Source: Axinella damicornis (taxonomy: Eukaryota > Porifera > Demospongiae > Axinellida > Axinellidae). From it: 64,000 nt of DNA. The number at the start of each line of letters is the position of its first letter. Positions within the stretch are counted from its first letter, which is position 1. Location of the stretch: assembly GCA_963931865.1 (NCBI GenBank), contig OZ007514.1, positions 12,159,916-12,223,915 on the forward strand, written 5' to 3'. A program made the position numbers and the translations under genes. The notes under the pieces are model-generated. The model had not been told where the DNA came from. It was given only the letters and a program-made list of their open reading frames with translations, and did no database searches. Shown piece by piece: positions 45,601 through 56,161 of this stretch.

Positions 45601-47861
45601 TCACTTTGAATATTGTATACCCTATTTCCTGTGTACACCATGCACACTATGGGCACTCCTCTGTAAGCAGCAGAATCACTGAAAAGGTCAAATACAAAAC
45701 TTCAAGTGTTCCCACCTTGGATTCGAACAGGTGAGCAGACACGCAGCAGCTCTGACAGTTACAGTAAGGTGCCTGCCCAGTCCAGAATCTACATATACAG
45801 GTATATATCCTTCCTGTGTGGTACGTAGCTAATGAGGATATATAATGTGTCTGAATCACTGATGGGGCTATACTTGTGAACCAGCAAGTAGTGAGAGAAC
45901 TATAGGTAATAATCACTGGCCTGCAGGACAATAGTGGCTTTGTCTGAACACTGCAGGTAATAATCACTGGCCTGCAGGACAGTAGTGGCTTTGTCTGAAC
46001 ACTGCAGGTAATACTGGCCTGCAGGACAGTAGTGGCTTTTGTCCGAACCAGATTAAGAGTCAGCAATGCCTACTATGGGAGAGCATACAGGCAATATTGT
46101 CTAATGTCCAAGTAATGTGTTCACAATACGTCTGGACTTCCGCTATAGCCAACATGTTTACTTGATGTGTAATTCCAGAACCTCTGCAGGTTTGGATCCT
46201 AAGGAAGAGTATCTTGAACTAGACTTATGACTGTACATATGTGTGTTAGAAGGCAAAACCACATTTTCATAATAGACCTGGGACTGTGCAATCTATTTGC
46301 CAACTTTCATTCGTAGTTGTTGCCATAGCCTCGGTCCCAGGCTCTCTCCTCAAAACCGGGGGGAACGAGGCTAGTTGTTTGCCACCGGCCCACACTGAGC
46401 AGTGGGACCATTTTTGTTTGTAGCTATATTTTACAGTGAACAAAAGCACTGGTGGGACAATTTTTGTATAGCTACTGTACAGTGAACAATTAAAAGCATG
46501 GTGGCTCACAGCCATGGTTGGCAAGAGCAGTAGATGAAACAATTGTAGTTAGGCCAGAGTACACAGAGAAGGCATACACAATGGTACTTAGATCACGAAT
46601 TTGTGCAAAGGTGTTGTTGTATAGCTATACTGACTTTTTGATTGCACGCTCACTTACAGAGGACTACTTCAAACAATCAACTGACATTGTCATTGAGCAT
46701 CTGCGTAAACTCTTGCATGAGGCAAAGAAGCAGCCGAAGAAGGAGAAGCGAAAAGCACAAGTCGAGGCTTGGGAAAGTTGGATCAAAGCCTGGAGCCATT
46801 TCTCTCTTCGCAGCTTCCTGACAAGTACCCCCGATGGCATCAAAGCTCAAATTCCCCCAAAATTCTGCACCGACGAACTGGTGTATAAGCTTTGTCAACT
46901 GCTGCCTTGGCCTCAAGTGGCCATCACAGCCTATACTCAGTTCACCTACACTCAGCAGCTAGACCAAAGCTTGGTGCAGTACCTGCGAGAACCGATGGGG
47001 AATTGGTGGTCACCACACATGCACCGCTTTGAAGGTGGCATGTCAACACTGCCACACGCATTCGAAAAGGCCAATGAGAATTCAGATCCGGAAAACCATT
47101 GGACGATTCAGAAGGATTTCACCGTTAACAAGATTACATACGGCAAGAAGGTGACTATACATGGCTACCAAACCACCAGTGACGGTGCTGAGACCTGTCA
47201 CAAGCTCGACCAACAGTTTGATGCAGTGATTGTCACGACTCCCGTGCACATCCTCAGACAGATCGAGTTTGAGCATGACAAGGGTCAGACTCAGCCACTT
47301 CCTGAGGCTTTCTACGATGCAATTTCTGACATCTGGTATGGGCCCTCCACCAAGATCATGATTCAGTGTGATTCAAGATTCTGGGAAAACGAAGGTATTC
47401 GTGGAGGGTTCAGCAGGACCACCCTCCCCATTGGCCAGCTACATTACCCAACCAACCCTGAAAAAGACCCAGCCATCAAAGGTGACAAGGGGATCCTCCT
47501 CATTTACACATGGAAGTCTGAGGCACTTTTGTTTGGGTCACTTAAACCCCAAACAGCTGTTGATGAAGCGATCCGCCAGATAAAAAAAATCCACCCAGCT
47601 GCAGGCAACCACATTAATCGTGACATTTGGGCTATTCAACCATGGTACAACGACCCCTCTGCACAGGGAGCCTACTGTCTTCTGAAGCCAGATCAGTTTA
47701 TGCATGTCCGTAAGCTCATGCTTCCCTGGAATAACGTCTATTTCGCTGGAGAGGCCATCTCATTTGCAGCTGGATGGATTCAGGGTGCACTTGAGTCTGG
47801 TCTAAGGGCAGCCTACCAGTTTTACGCTCGCAACGAGAAGGAAGCAGAGAAGAAAGCATAG
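39686..47861 (+). CDS. FAD amine/L-amino-acid oxidase family, paralogue 2, no signal peptide, 650 aa
   Basis: Exons 39686-40196, 41063-41224, 45382-45459 and 46660-47861 join in frame to 1953 nt. The exon structure and phases equal those of the gene at 18.1 kb. The N terminus [16 protein letters not shown] aligns with the mature start of paralogue 1, so this copy begins where the other's signal peptide ends and is predicted to be intracellular or unconventionally exported. The FAD motif [15 protein letters not shown] (G113, G115, G118), GGRVKT and the C-terminal [20 protein letters not shown] are intact. An upstream in-frame ATG-like extension exists (about 39633) but gives no signal peptide. 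Divergence is highest before the Rossmann motif; the last exon is strongly conserved between paralogues. The tail adds NEKEAEKKA, followed by imperfect repeats of the same sequence after the stop. Confidence 0.92.
41461..41560. repeat. Minisatellite TACACCCATGCATGTGTACTGAGA
   Basis: Four units of about 25 bp in intron 2 of oxidase 2. It abuts the TTAA element that starts at 41581. Confidence 0.9.
41581..42314. mobile_element. TTAA-flanked element A, about 734 bp
   Basis: Inverted ends GGTGGCGGGCAAG and CTTGCCCGCCACC. TTAA lies on both sides (41577-41580 and 42315-42318). No complete transposase was seen; several frames under 115 codons have no recognisable domain. Placement in an intron of oxidase 2, absent from paralogue 1, shows insertion after the tandem duplication. 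Confidence 0.75.
42319..43012. mobile_element. TTAA-flanked element B, about 694 bp, abutting element A
   Basis: Inverted ends GGTTACAGGATACCCAA and TTGGGTATCCCGTAACC, with subterminal AAGTGGGCGTGGCTTCCT and AGGAAGTCACGCCCACTT. TTAA at 42315-42318 is shared with element A, and another lies at 43013-43016. No transposase was found. Confidence 0.75.
43812..44527 (-). CDS. Possible small unknown gene nested in oxidase 2 intron (partial model)
   Basis: I do not recognise this protein. Exon 44527-44324 encodes an ATG-started stretch with a basic head ([17 protein letters not shown]) and an acidic middle ([16 protein letters not shown], then [14 protein letters not shown]), followed by a consensus donor. 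Exon 43880-43812 continues in phase ([20 protein letters not shown]) and ends in a donor. A third exon beyond a TTAACAG acceptor near 43130 could carry a stop, but phase and function are uncertain. It is on the strand opposite to oxidase 2, inside its intron 2. It could be a real small gene or chance frames. Confidence 0.4.
44105..44265. repeat. Tandem repeat GGCAGAAGGCTCTGAGCGAA
   Basis: Three degenerate units of about 50 bp with GTAGGCAGAAGGC and ACACAGGCGTCTTCACAC. They lie in an intron of the possible small gene above. Confidence 0.6.
45850..46060 (+). repeat. Tandem repeat AATAATCACTGGCCTGCAGG, copy 2
   Basis: Three to four units matching the array at 22860-23130. It sits in intron 3 of oxidase 2, the position equivalent to that of the first array. 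Confidence 0.75.
46326..46373. mobile_element. Hairpin element, 48 bp, with about 10-bp flanking repeat
   Basis: TAGCCTCGGTCCCAGG opens and GGGGAACGAGGCTA closes. Flanks GTTGTTGCCA (46316-46325) and GTTGTTTGCCA (46374-46384) differ by one T. Confidence 0.7.
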
Positions 47862-49082
47862 AAGGGTAAGGAAGCAGAGAAGAAAGCAGAGAAGGTTCAG
47901 TGACTTGTATATTGACTTATTTAGCAGTTCACTCCGCTTATTTAGCAGTTCACTCCGCACTTGTAGGGCCTCTCGTCAGTCCAAAAAGCGACCAAAAAAG
48001 CTTCAGAGGGCCCAGGGACGAATTTGAGGGCCGAACTCAAAAATTTGGTCAGATTTCGGCGCGCCTCCCCCACTAAATGTACAGGCGGGGGGGTATCGAA
48101 AGGGGGGGCGGCAGCAGGGACAATTTTACGCCGTTGGTACCATGACCTGGATGGGGTGGGCCCTGTCAATTAGGTCTATCAGGGGTAACCCCATTCATTT
48201 AGATCATTGGCGTAAAATTTCCCTTTATGTATCAGCAACTTATGCCACATAAAGGGACAATTTTAGGCTGTTGGTATATACCATGAACCAGGATAGGGTG
48301 AGCCATGTCAATTATGTCCATTAGGGGTAACCCCATTCCATTAGTTCATTGGCGTAAAATTCTCCCTTTATGTATACGCGATATTGTATAAACATGGTCA
48401 CGCCACTTAACAAGGGGATTTTACGCCAAACCCCATGGCGTAAAATTTTGTCGTTATGTACATAACGACAGCCATGGCGTACCTTTATGCACAAAGGCAT
48501 GAATGGTGTAAAATTTTCCCTTTGCAATATTTGCCATTTTACGCCAATTGATGTATGACCGTCCTGACCCCTCACAGGTTATCCAAGTTATTAATGCTTC
48601 TAGCTAGGTGGATTTTGCAGACATGCCAACTCTCACGCATTGGGCGTGAGACTCACGTATTCATCCACAATCTCACGCTTACATACTACAGCAAATCTCA
48701 CTCATTAGTAGCTAGCCGTTCAGGCTTATTTTGTGGGTGGGGCCTAGGAATACGGCGCGCGTATATGTGAAGTTGACCGCAATTTGAGCGACATAAATGG
48801 ACTCCTATCCTGTGTCGAAGACTATAAACGCAGGCGCTACCACCTTGTCAAACTGCAAAATGTTGAGTGGTGGAGCCTTCTGCTAAGGACAAAAGCAATT
48901 GATGAAGCAACAGCAACTGGAATGAACTGCTGTGCGCACTAATCCCTAAATTCTACATTTTTCAATGGGATGGGACTGAGCCTGGTTAATGGCATTCCTT
49001 GTTTGTCTGCTTTTTTGGGAGTCGATCGGGGTGGCCATCACTAAATCATTTGTAATTTTTGTAAGAAATTTTTTTGTTTCTA
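47862..49082. other. Spacer after oxidase 2, with a 130-bp direct repeat
   Basis: Imperfect copies of AAGGAAGCAGAGAAGAAAGC follow the stop codon. Around 48119-48260 and 48261-48380 a block (ACAATTTTACGCCGTTGGTA through GGCGTAAAATTTCCCTTTAT) is repeated in direct orientation, with further inverted GGCGTAAAAT pieces to 48550. No gene. Confidence 0.6.
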
Positions 49083-49484
49083 GTATGACATCATGAAAGT
49101 GAACATGGTGAAGACATGCACCTTGATTCAGAGACAGCTCATTCTGGAGGCTTGAATGCCACCCGCACACATGTACACATGTAGCTACCAGTTGCGCCAG
49201 TCAGCAACAGATTGCAGTGCATGCCGGCCTACGTACAAGTAAACACCCCAATTATTATGTATGTAGCTGAAATGGGAATTCCCAGAGGTTAAAGTTTAAT
49301 TAATGGACTGCAGACTCACCTATCCTGCACCAGGGTGCGCAAACAGCATAAAAATTCAAGGGAATTACAAACAACTTCTGATACTATAATTTTATTCTGT
49401 GTAGCTACTATTGCATTGTCTGGTCAGTGAGGATACTGATAAATCTGCACACACAGAAATAGAAAGGAGAACACAGCAGTGTAC

Positions 49485-49520
49485 TAGCCCCGTTCCCAGG
49501 TAGGCCTGGGAACGAGGCTA
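49485..49520. mobile_element. Hairpin element, 36 bp, exact 9-bp target repeat
   Basis: TAGCCCCGTTCCCAGG opens and CCTGGGAACGAGGCTA closes. GCAGTGTAC lies on both sides (49476-49484 and 49521-49529). It is orthologous to the element at 31562. Confidence 0.85.
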
Positions 49521-49567
49521 GCAGTGTACAACACAGAGGAGGATCTATCTGAGGCTAGTATTGCTAG

Positions 49568-51750
49568 CTATGTCAACCTCTGATGGATGACGGCGTTGAG
49601 GAGGTTGGCATCAGCTAGGGTCTGTGTGTCATCAGTCAGTTCCTTTCTTGGGAAGGTTGTCATGAGAAGATAACTGGCTGCAACCAGGCTGGGTTGGGAG
49701 CTGATAGGGTTCAAAGGTCAAGGAGAAACAGCGGCCAAGAAACTTGGAAATTCCATACCATCTAGTGGATCAACGGATCAGCGGATTGGTTATCTTGTTT
49801 AGGCATACGTTTCCGACTTAAACTTAATGGAAGTTCAAGTGGAAAACATTAATTGTGAGATCATACCTCATGTCAGCGGTTGTGTCTGAGATGATGAATT
49901 CTATCGATCTCATCGATCAATGAATACACTGAGAATGCTGCTCTGTATCAACAATGGGAAGGGCAGTGACCAATTAGCCTCGTTCCCAGGCCCGTGTCGT
50001 TTTTGGTTGCACGCATACAGGCCTATGTAGTCGAGTTTTGAGCATAATGGCAGTATAATAGGGTGAAAGTTGACCATATAATATATGGGTGGGGTTCTAC
50101 TGGGTGGGGCCACAAACAGAGCTGGGATAGTATCTTCAAAGCTTTTGCAGATGGACAGCTCTGCCTCGAGCAGTAAGTCAGGAAAAGGCTGTATCCTGGT
50201 ACAAACTAGCCTCGTTCCTACACGGCCTGGGAACGAGGCTAGGTACAAACTGACTGAACACTGATTGGAGCACCAGACTGTACAGACATCACTCATGTGA
50301 AGTGACAATACATTTTAAGCATAGCAGGAGCAAAACATCTGTGGCATAGACTAACCGGCCACGTTTTTGAGCAGTATTCAAAGCATTTTCTGAGCAGAGT
50401 CTACTCAGGACTACTCCAATATAGATGAACTTCCCTAAAACGTGTTCGTTCCTGCACACAAATATCCACATGTCTGTGCAATGAAAGGATACTCTGAGAT
50501 GAGGCGGTGAATGTCTCCAACAGTGTGCGAATGGTTGAACTTCCCAATCAACCTGTGCACCACAAGAAAACAGGAAATACACAGTCAGTCTGCAAGGCAT
50601 GAATCACTGGCCTGTAGGGTGAACACTCAATCATGCAGGCATTCTGTCTGACCTCTGACCTCTAGGGTGCATACTCGATCATGCAGGTGTAGCTATCACA
50701 GTAATTCGTTATTAGGTGCGTGTGCCTATATCTCCACAGGAAGGAAATATGTGCCTATAAGCAAGATGCGCTTAATTTCTAATGATATTCCTCGACCTGG
50801 AAGTGCACTACATTGAGCAGTATGCGCTATAGCGACAGTTGACACAGTAGTACTTGGTTAGTTCCGAGCTGCTTGCATTTCTAAGATCACTGTTATACTT
50901 TCTTGCTTGCAAATAAACAGAATATAACGGACAGCGATTCAGTTGTTATACGGCCAGTGATGTCAAACGCAGCCGGTCACTTGGTGGCACATGAGTTTAC
51001 TTCATGACAGCTAACTCCATAATCAGTGATGGCACAGCAGCTGTCGGTAGTTTATGGTAGCGGATCACTGGCACTAGCCTGGTCTAGCTGGCTTTGGGTT
51101 TGGGTTTAGCCTTTTCTTACTTTTGTTACCATTTGATTACTGCGACTTGTTCCATGCTAACGCATTTCTCCTTCCATCAATTAACAATCCATACTGTTTC
51201 GTATGTTATATCACGTGCCAGATTTACGGTGTGGACAGATCATTTAAACACCAGTGTCGTTGTCCGCCAGCTCAACAATTAATGTGGGCCTTGTTCACAC
51301 TGACCCAATGTTACCTCACGCACCTAAAACTAATTAGAAGTATCCCTTTTAGTTAAGGGTTAACTACGCATAGGTTATATCTCTGCCATAGCAGGATATA
51401 AGACCCGTTATATCCTGCGGGAAAGGTAATTATATACCTGGAACCGTCTGCCAGCCTGATCTGCACTGAGGTGGTGGGCAGGGAAGGGTCTACGGTGACA
51501 GGAGGAGGAGGAGGAGGCTGATCCTCACTCCCTCCTCCTTTCTCTTCAACCTTTGCACCTTCTCCAGCTTCCTCTCTCTCTCCCTCCTCTCCACGGTCGT
51601 GCCTCTCCTCCCTCTCCCCCTCCCTCCCTGTCTCTCCCCCCTTTCTCATTCTCTCCCTCTCTGTCTCTCCCCTCCCTCTCGTTGCCTCCCTCTCTGCAGT
51701 TGGGGTAACATCTTTGGTGTCAGGGTCCTCCTTAGGTAACAGACTGTAGT

Positions 51751-51814
<64 letters not shown>

Positions 51815-52539
51815 ATGTGTGGGTGGGTGGGTGTGTGTGCATGTGATACGTGTGTGAGCATGTGTTTTGTGTGAGTGTGCGAGAGAGAGAGAGAGAGAGA
51901 GAGAGTGGGGAGGAGGTGAAGGGAGGAAACTAAGTATGTAAGAGAGGCATAGGTGGCGGATATTCAAATCTAGATCTTTCCCAGTCTGTGTGTCCATGTG
52001 GCTATGCATCTACGAATCTATTCCATTCAGAAGTGCAGACGTGACTGGATAATGAAAGTGTGTGGATCACTTCTAGAATCACGTGATACTGGAAGCGATC
52101 CGTGATGGGGTTGGTTTGGGTCTGGGACCAAGACTAGTGTCTATACCACTTTCAAAGTATTTCCATTCACGGCTGGAGAGTACCAGACTGGCAGAGTATC
52201 GCAACTGCTGGAGACTACAGAACAATGCATAACAGTGCTATGATACAGCATTGGTGAAGCCTGAGGCCACTGCATGGGCAGCTACGCTGAGTCAGCAATG
52301 AGCACAGCTGCCTGTCTACTGTCCAGTGCTCCTTAATTCCCTGTCCACCTAATTCGTGTTGTTTCCCTACCTGCGTCCCTTCCCTGGGAAGTAGGCTCCA
52401 CTGCCCTCCAGGAAATGTTTGAGTCCAGCCTCCAGTTCATCGGGGTCAGCACCGCTGAACTGCATGCGTGTACACGTGTATGTGTGTGAGATGGCGTGTG
52501 TGTGTGGGCGGGTGTGTGTATGTGTATGAGATGGTGTGT

Positions 52540-52585
<46 letters not shown>

Positions 52586-52699
52586 ACAGGTGTGTGTATG
52601 TGTGTGAGATGGTGTGTGTGTATGTGTGTGAGATGGTGTGTGTGTGTGTGGGCGGGTGTGTGTGTGGGCGGGTGTGTGTATGTGTATGAGATGGTGTGT

Positions 52700-52739
<40 letters not shown>

Positions 52740-52764
52740 ACAGGTGTGTGTATGTGTGTGAGAT

Positions 52765-52834
<70 letters not shown>

Positions 52835-54461
52835 TGAGACGGTGTGTGTGTGTGTGGGAGGGGGTCCTATTCAGTACCTTGTGAAGCAATTTTCCCATTC
52901 TGAAGAAGGCAAACATTGGTACTGCGTCCACATCGTACTTGGCTGCTGTATCCTAGAGAGGTGGGAGGGATCAGGAGGTAGAGGGATGGCGGTGGGAGGT
53001 AGGAGGGATCAGGGAGTGGAGGGATGGGGAGGTACATGTAGGAGGGATCAGGGGGACGGCGGTCAGAGATTGGGAGGTGGGAGGGGTCACGGAGTGGAGG
53101 GATGGGGGAAGCAGGAGGGATCAGGGGGTGGAGGGAAAGGGAGGTAGTAGGAGGGGTTAGAGGTGGAGGGACAGGGGTTGGAGGGACAGGGAGGTAAGAG
53201 GGGTTAGGGGATGGAGCGATCAGGACATCAGGACAAGGAGGGGGTGGAGATATGGGGAGGCAGGAGGGGAGGACAGACGGGACCGGAGGTAGGGGGTGGA
53301 GGGACGGGGGGGTCAGGGAGTGGAGAGATGAAGAGGCAGCACAGATGATATTTGGTTAAGGGAATAACTAGTAATTAAAGGTTATACTTCCTGCCTAGAA
53401 GCGGAGTACAGTACTCTGATGAAACCTTGTCATTATTCGCCACCCACATATTTACGGAATCTAAATGACATTCTCTGGACTTTAGCTAATTAACTCTGAG
53501 AAGCAACATAGTACTTTTTCCCCCAAAGTTATGCAGAGTACATTGTTCACTGTGAGCAGATATGTGGGCGTGGCTTCAGTCATGTGCACGTAGTCATGGT
53601 TACCTCACACTCCTCCGTGTCGACCGAGAGGAACTCGGCCTCCGTGTACTGCTCACTGAGTTCAGCAAACTTTGGGTTCATCAGCACCGACCACACACAC
53701 CTGGGAGGATTGAACATACCACAGTCACTTGTTATTATATAGGAGGGTGCGACTATACCTCTACAGGAAGGAAATATGCACCTATAATAACGTGCAACTA
53801 CAGTAACATCATACTCATCAGTTAGCTGTGAAGTCCACCATCACTAGACTCTCCCCTGCCTCCCTCCCCCCAGTCTTCGTAATGTCAACTCACCAGTCAG
53901 CTGTGTGAAGTCCACCACCATTAGCCTCTCCCCTGCCACCCTCCCCCCTCCCCCTCCCCTCCCCACCAGTCTTCATAATGTCCACTCACCAGTCAGCCGT
54001 GAAGTCCACCACCACTAGACTCTCCCCTGCCTCACTCCCCCTCCCCCCTCCCTCTTCCCTCCCCCCTCCCTCCCCCTCCATCCAGTCTTCGTAATGTTCA
54101 CTCACCAGTCAGCCGTGAAGTCCACCACCACTAGACTCTCCCCTGCTTGCTTCAGTTCACGTTCAAACTCTTCATCACTTGTGATAGCCCGCACACGCCC
54201 CTGTAATTCAGGGAGGGAGGGAGGGAGGGAGGGATGGAGGGAAGGAGAGAAGGAGGGAGGGAGGGAGGGAGGGAGGGAGGGAGGGAGGGAGGGAGGGAGG
54301 GAGGGAAGGAGGGAGGGAGGGAGGGAGGGAGGGAGGGAGGGAGGGAGAAAATATCTATGTAAAAGTTCTCCCCTTAAGTTCAATCCGTCTCCCCTCACCA
54401 TTTCCTCTCCTTCCTCTGAAACAGTTTCTGCCAATTCCGGAATCACCCCACTTGCCACCAT
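49568..54461 (-). CDS. Thioredoxin-UBX fusion protein, 305 aa, with CVWS in place of CxxC
   Basis: Exons 54461-54399, 54200-54106, 53700-53604, 52952-52878, 52459-52371, 51743-51438, 50552-50493 and 49700-49568 join in frame to 918 nt. Residues 24 to about 140 are a thioredoxin domain: [25 protein letters not shown], then C54-V-W-S57 where CGPC is expected, [10 protein letters not shown], cis-proline in DAVPMF (P97), FFRMGKLL. A charged, Glu/Arg-rich linker follows (about 141-225), then a UBX domain (about 229-305: [60 protein letters not shown]). UBX domains bind the p97/VCP ATPase; loss of the second active-site cysteine argues against ordinary disulfide reductase activity. The ATG at 54461 is the first in an open first exon, but a consensus acceptor just upstream leaves open a join to the TIR gene. 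Confidence 0.85.
50207..50241. mobile_element. Hairpin element, 35 bp, with empty site in the paralogous copy
   Basis: TAGCCTCGTTCC opens and GGGAACGAGGCTA closes. GGTACAAAC flanks it exactly (50198-50206 and 50242-50250). The paralogous site near 33608-33625 reads GGTACAGACTGAAG with no element. Confidence 0.88.
50700..51437. other. Intron between UBX exons
   Basis: Intronic DNA of the thioredoxin-UBX gene. I see no additional exon, repeat or RNA in it. Confidence 0.5.
51757..51905. repeat. (GT)n and (GA)n microsatellites
   Basis: A GT run at 51757-51813 directly upstream, in gene sense, of the linker exon, followed by GA repeats at 51882-51904. Confidence 0.9.
52462..52860. repeat. Complex (GT)n array with GTGTGAGATGGTGTG units
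   Basis: GT repeats interrupted by higher-order units GTATGTGTGTGAGATGGTG and GTGGGCGGGTGTGTGT. It fills the intron between the exons at 52878 and 52371 almost edge to edge. Confidence 0.9.
52960..53340. repeat. Degenerate GGAGGGATCAGGGGGTGGAG array
   Basis: Purine-rich repeats of about 25-40 bp on the plus strand (GGTGGGAGGGATCAGG, GGAGGTAGGAGGGATCAG) within a thioredoxin-UBX intron. Confidence 0.75.
53820..54106 (-). repeat. Tandem copies of the thioredoxin exon end and its splice donor
   Basis: The 3' part of exon 54200-54106 (encoding [12 protein letters not shown]) together with its donor is repeated three more times in the following intron, starting near 53988, 53894 and 53820 on the plus strand. 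Two of the copies keep an intact GTGAGT donor; the outermost has a decayed one. Pyrimidine-rich plus-strand spacers separate them. Confidence 0.8.
54210..54345. repeat. (GGGA)n tract upstream of the first thioredoxin exon
   Basis: Plus-strand GGGA repeats that on the transcript form a long polypyrimidine tract ending close to the acceptor at 54201. Confidence 0.9.
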
Positions 54462-54690
54462 CTCTTCCTGCGCATGTGTGTGTGCATGTGGTTGGAGAGG
54501 GGGTGAGGGGAGGGGTGGGAGGGGGTGAGGGGAGAGGGGGTGAGGGGAGGGGTGGGAGGGGAGATCCTTGCTCGGTACTGCATCAGCACACCAAGGATAC
54601 ACAGTGAAGCCAGCAAAGATGAAGTCTTGTCAGAGTTCTGTTTGCTACGTGTACACTAGCTTGTTGTGGAGAGCGTCCTGGGGGCACGGA

Positions 54691-54777
54691 CAGCCTCATT
54701 CCCGCAGGCCTTCTACACCTCCAGTTTACAGTATGCATAAAAGATGACAGTGTATAGAAGGCCTGGGAACAAGGCTA
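54691..54777. mobile_element. Hairpin element, about 87 bp
   Basis: CAGCCTCATTCCCGCAGGCCT and AGGCCTGGGAACAAGGCTA form the ends, with the inner stem TCTACAC / GTGTATAGA. It abuts the interspersed repeat that begins at 54778. Confidence 0.65.
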
Positions 54778-55230
54778 GGCATGCAGACTAATATGCCAGA
54801 TATCCTTGTCTAGGAAGGAGATATGAAGCTGGGATTTGCACCATTGTAATCAGATTGAAATGAGCTTTCAAATGATGTCTATTTTGCTGTCGGTCGAATT
54901 TTGACCCAAAATCCATGGATTATAGTCTTTGGTCGACTGTGATTTTTGACAAAATACGACCAAAATTAAAAATCACTTTACTGCACATCATTTGAAAGCT
55001 CCTTTATGCTGACCACAATGGCACAACCCCCAGCTTCATATCTCACTCATATACCTAGTGCAACGCTCTCTTCCAAGTCTATTCCCAATACCAATTTTGG
55101 CTTATTCGTCCATTTTTGGCAACCTTTTGGACCCGAACCAGGCCAACAACAAAAGCATCACCCCACCGTTTGCAGCATGCAACAACGCTCATAAAAAGTG
55201 CCACAATTGGCAGAAAATAGCTTCCAAGAT
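54778..55230 (+). repeat. Interspersed repeat, copy 2 (paired with 10067-10475)
   Basis: Begins GGCATGCAGACTAATATGCC and follows the same order of blocks as copy 1, including TTTTGCTGTCGGT and GACCACAATGGCACAA. No coding content. Confidence 0.75.
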
Positions 55231-55237
55231 ATACCTC

Positions 55238-55780
55238 ACATTATAGTCACATAGCTGTGTTCAAACACACCAGTATCAGTATAGTCACACAGCTGTGTTC
55301 AAACACACCAGTATCAGTATAGTCACACAGCTGTGTTCAAACACACCAGTATCAGTATAGTCACACAGCTGTGTTCAAACACACCAGTATCAGTATAGTC
55401 ACACAGCTGTGTTCAAACACACCAGTATCAGTATAGTCACACAGCTGTGTTCAAACACACCAGTATCAGTATAGTCACACAGCTGTGTTCAAACACACCA
55501 GGATCAGTATAGTCACACAGCTGTGTTCAAACACACCAGTATCAGTATAGTCACACAGCTGTGTTCAAACACACCAGTATCAGTATAGTCACACAGCTGT
55601 GTTCAAACACACCAGGATCAGTATAGTCACACAGCTGTGTTCAAACACACCAGTATCAGTATAGTCACACAGCTGTGTTCAAACACACCAGTATCAGTAT
55701 AGTCACACAGCTGTGTTCAAACACACCAGGATCAGTATAGTCACACAGCTGTGTTCAAACACACCAGGATCAGTACATGC
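55238..55780. repeat. 38-bp minisatellite with GTCACACAGCTGTGTTCAAA unit
   Basis: About 14 nearly identical tandem units, differing mainly in CACCAGTATC versus CACCAGGATC. Each unit contains the palindrome CACACAGCTGTGT. High uniformity suggests recent amplification. Confidence 0.95.
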
Positions 55781-56084
55781 TAAGACCCTCTCAACAAGTC
55801 AACAACTCAACATGTAGTGACACCCTTAGCTCCGTCGATTAGTTGACAAATTGATCACACTGCCTAGCAGTGAACACTGAGGTATTTTAGTACACGGGTG
55901 CATGCTGCTTGCTCAAAGTATCGTCCTAGCTAGCTGCCGCTCAACATCATCAACTCCTCCTCACACTGACCAACTCCTCACGCATGCATATGCTGCTTGC
56001 TCACAGCATCGGCCTAGCTGCTTTGTGCACAGCTAGGGAGGATGGTTGTACACTTCCAGCACCAACAGACATGTACGCTCAGTA

Positions 56085-56098
56085 TCATCAACTCCTCC

Positions 56099-56161
<63 letters not shown>

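Larger units (their letters stand above)
49083..50680. repeat. Segmental duplication, copy 2 (partner 31237-34100)
   Basis: This copy contains the functional last two exons of the thioredoxin-UBX gene and lacks the LINE tail, minisatellite and hAT-type insertions seen in copy 1. It has its own hairpin insertion at 50207. Confidence 0.8.

Noticed and set aside
52068..52138. Another hairpin-family copy (GGGTCTGGGACCAAGACTA)
   Set aside because: Only the right end is present with no pairing left arm, so it is at most a broken copy. Solo left ends at about 31988 and 49976 were also left out.
51646..52931. Thr/His and Cys/Val-rich frames
   Set aside because: They are pure (GT)n/(AC)n translations in introns of the thioredoxin-UBX gene.
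55238..55780. Possible CRISPR array in the 38-bp repeat
   Set aside because: Units are contiguous with no unique spacers, and the genome is eukaryotic.
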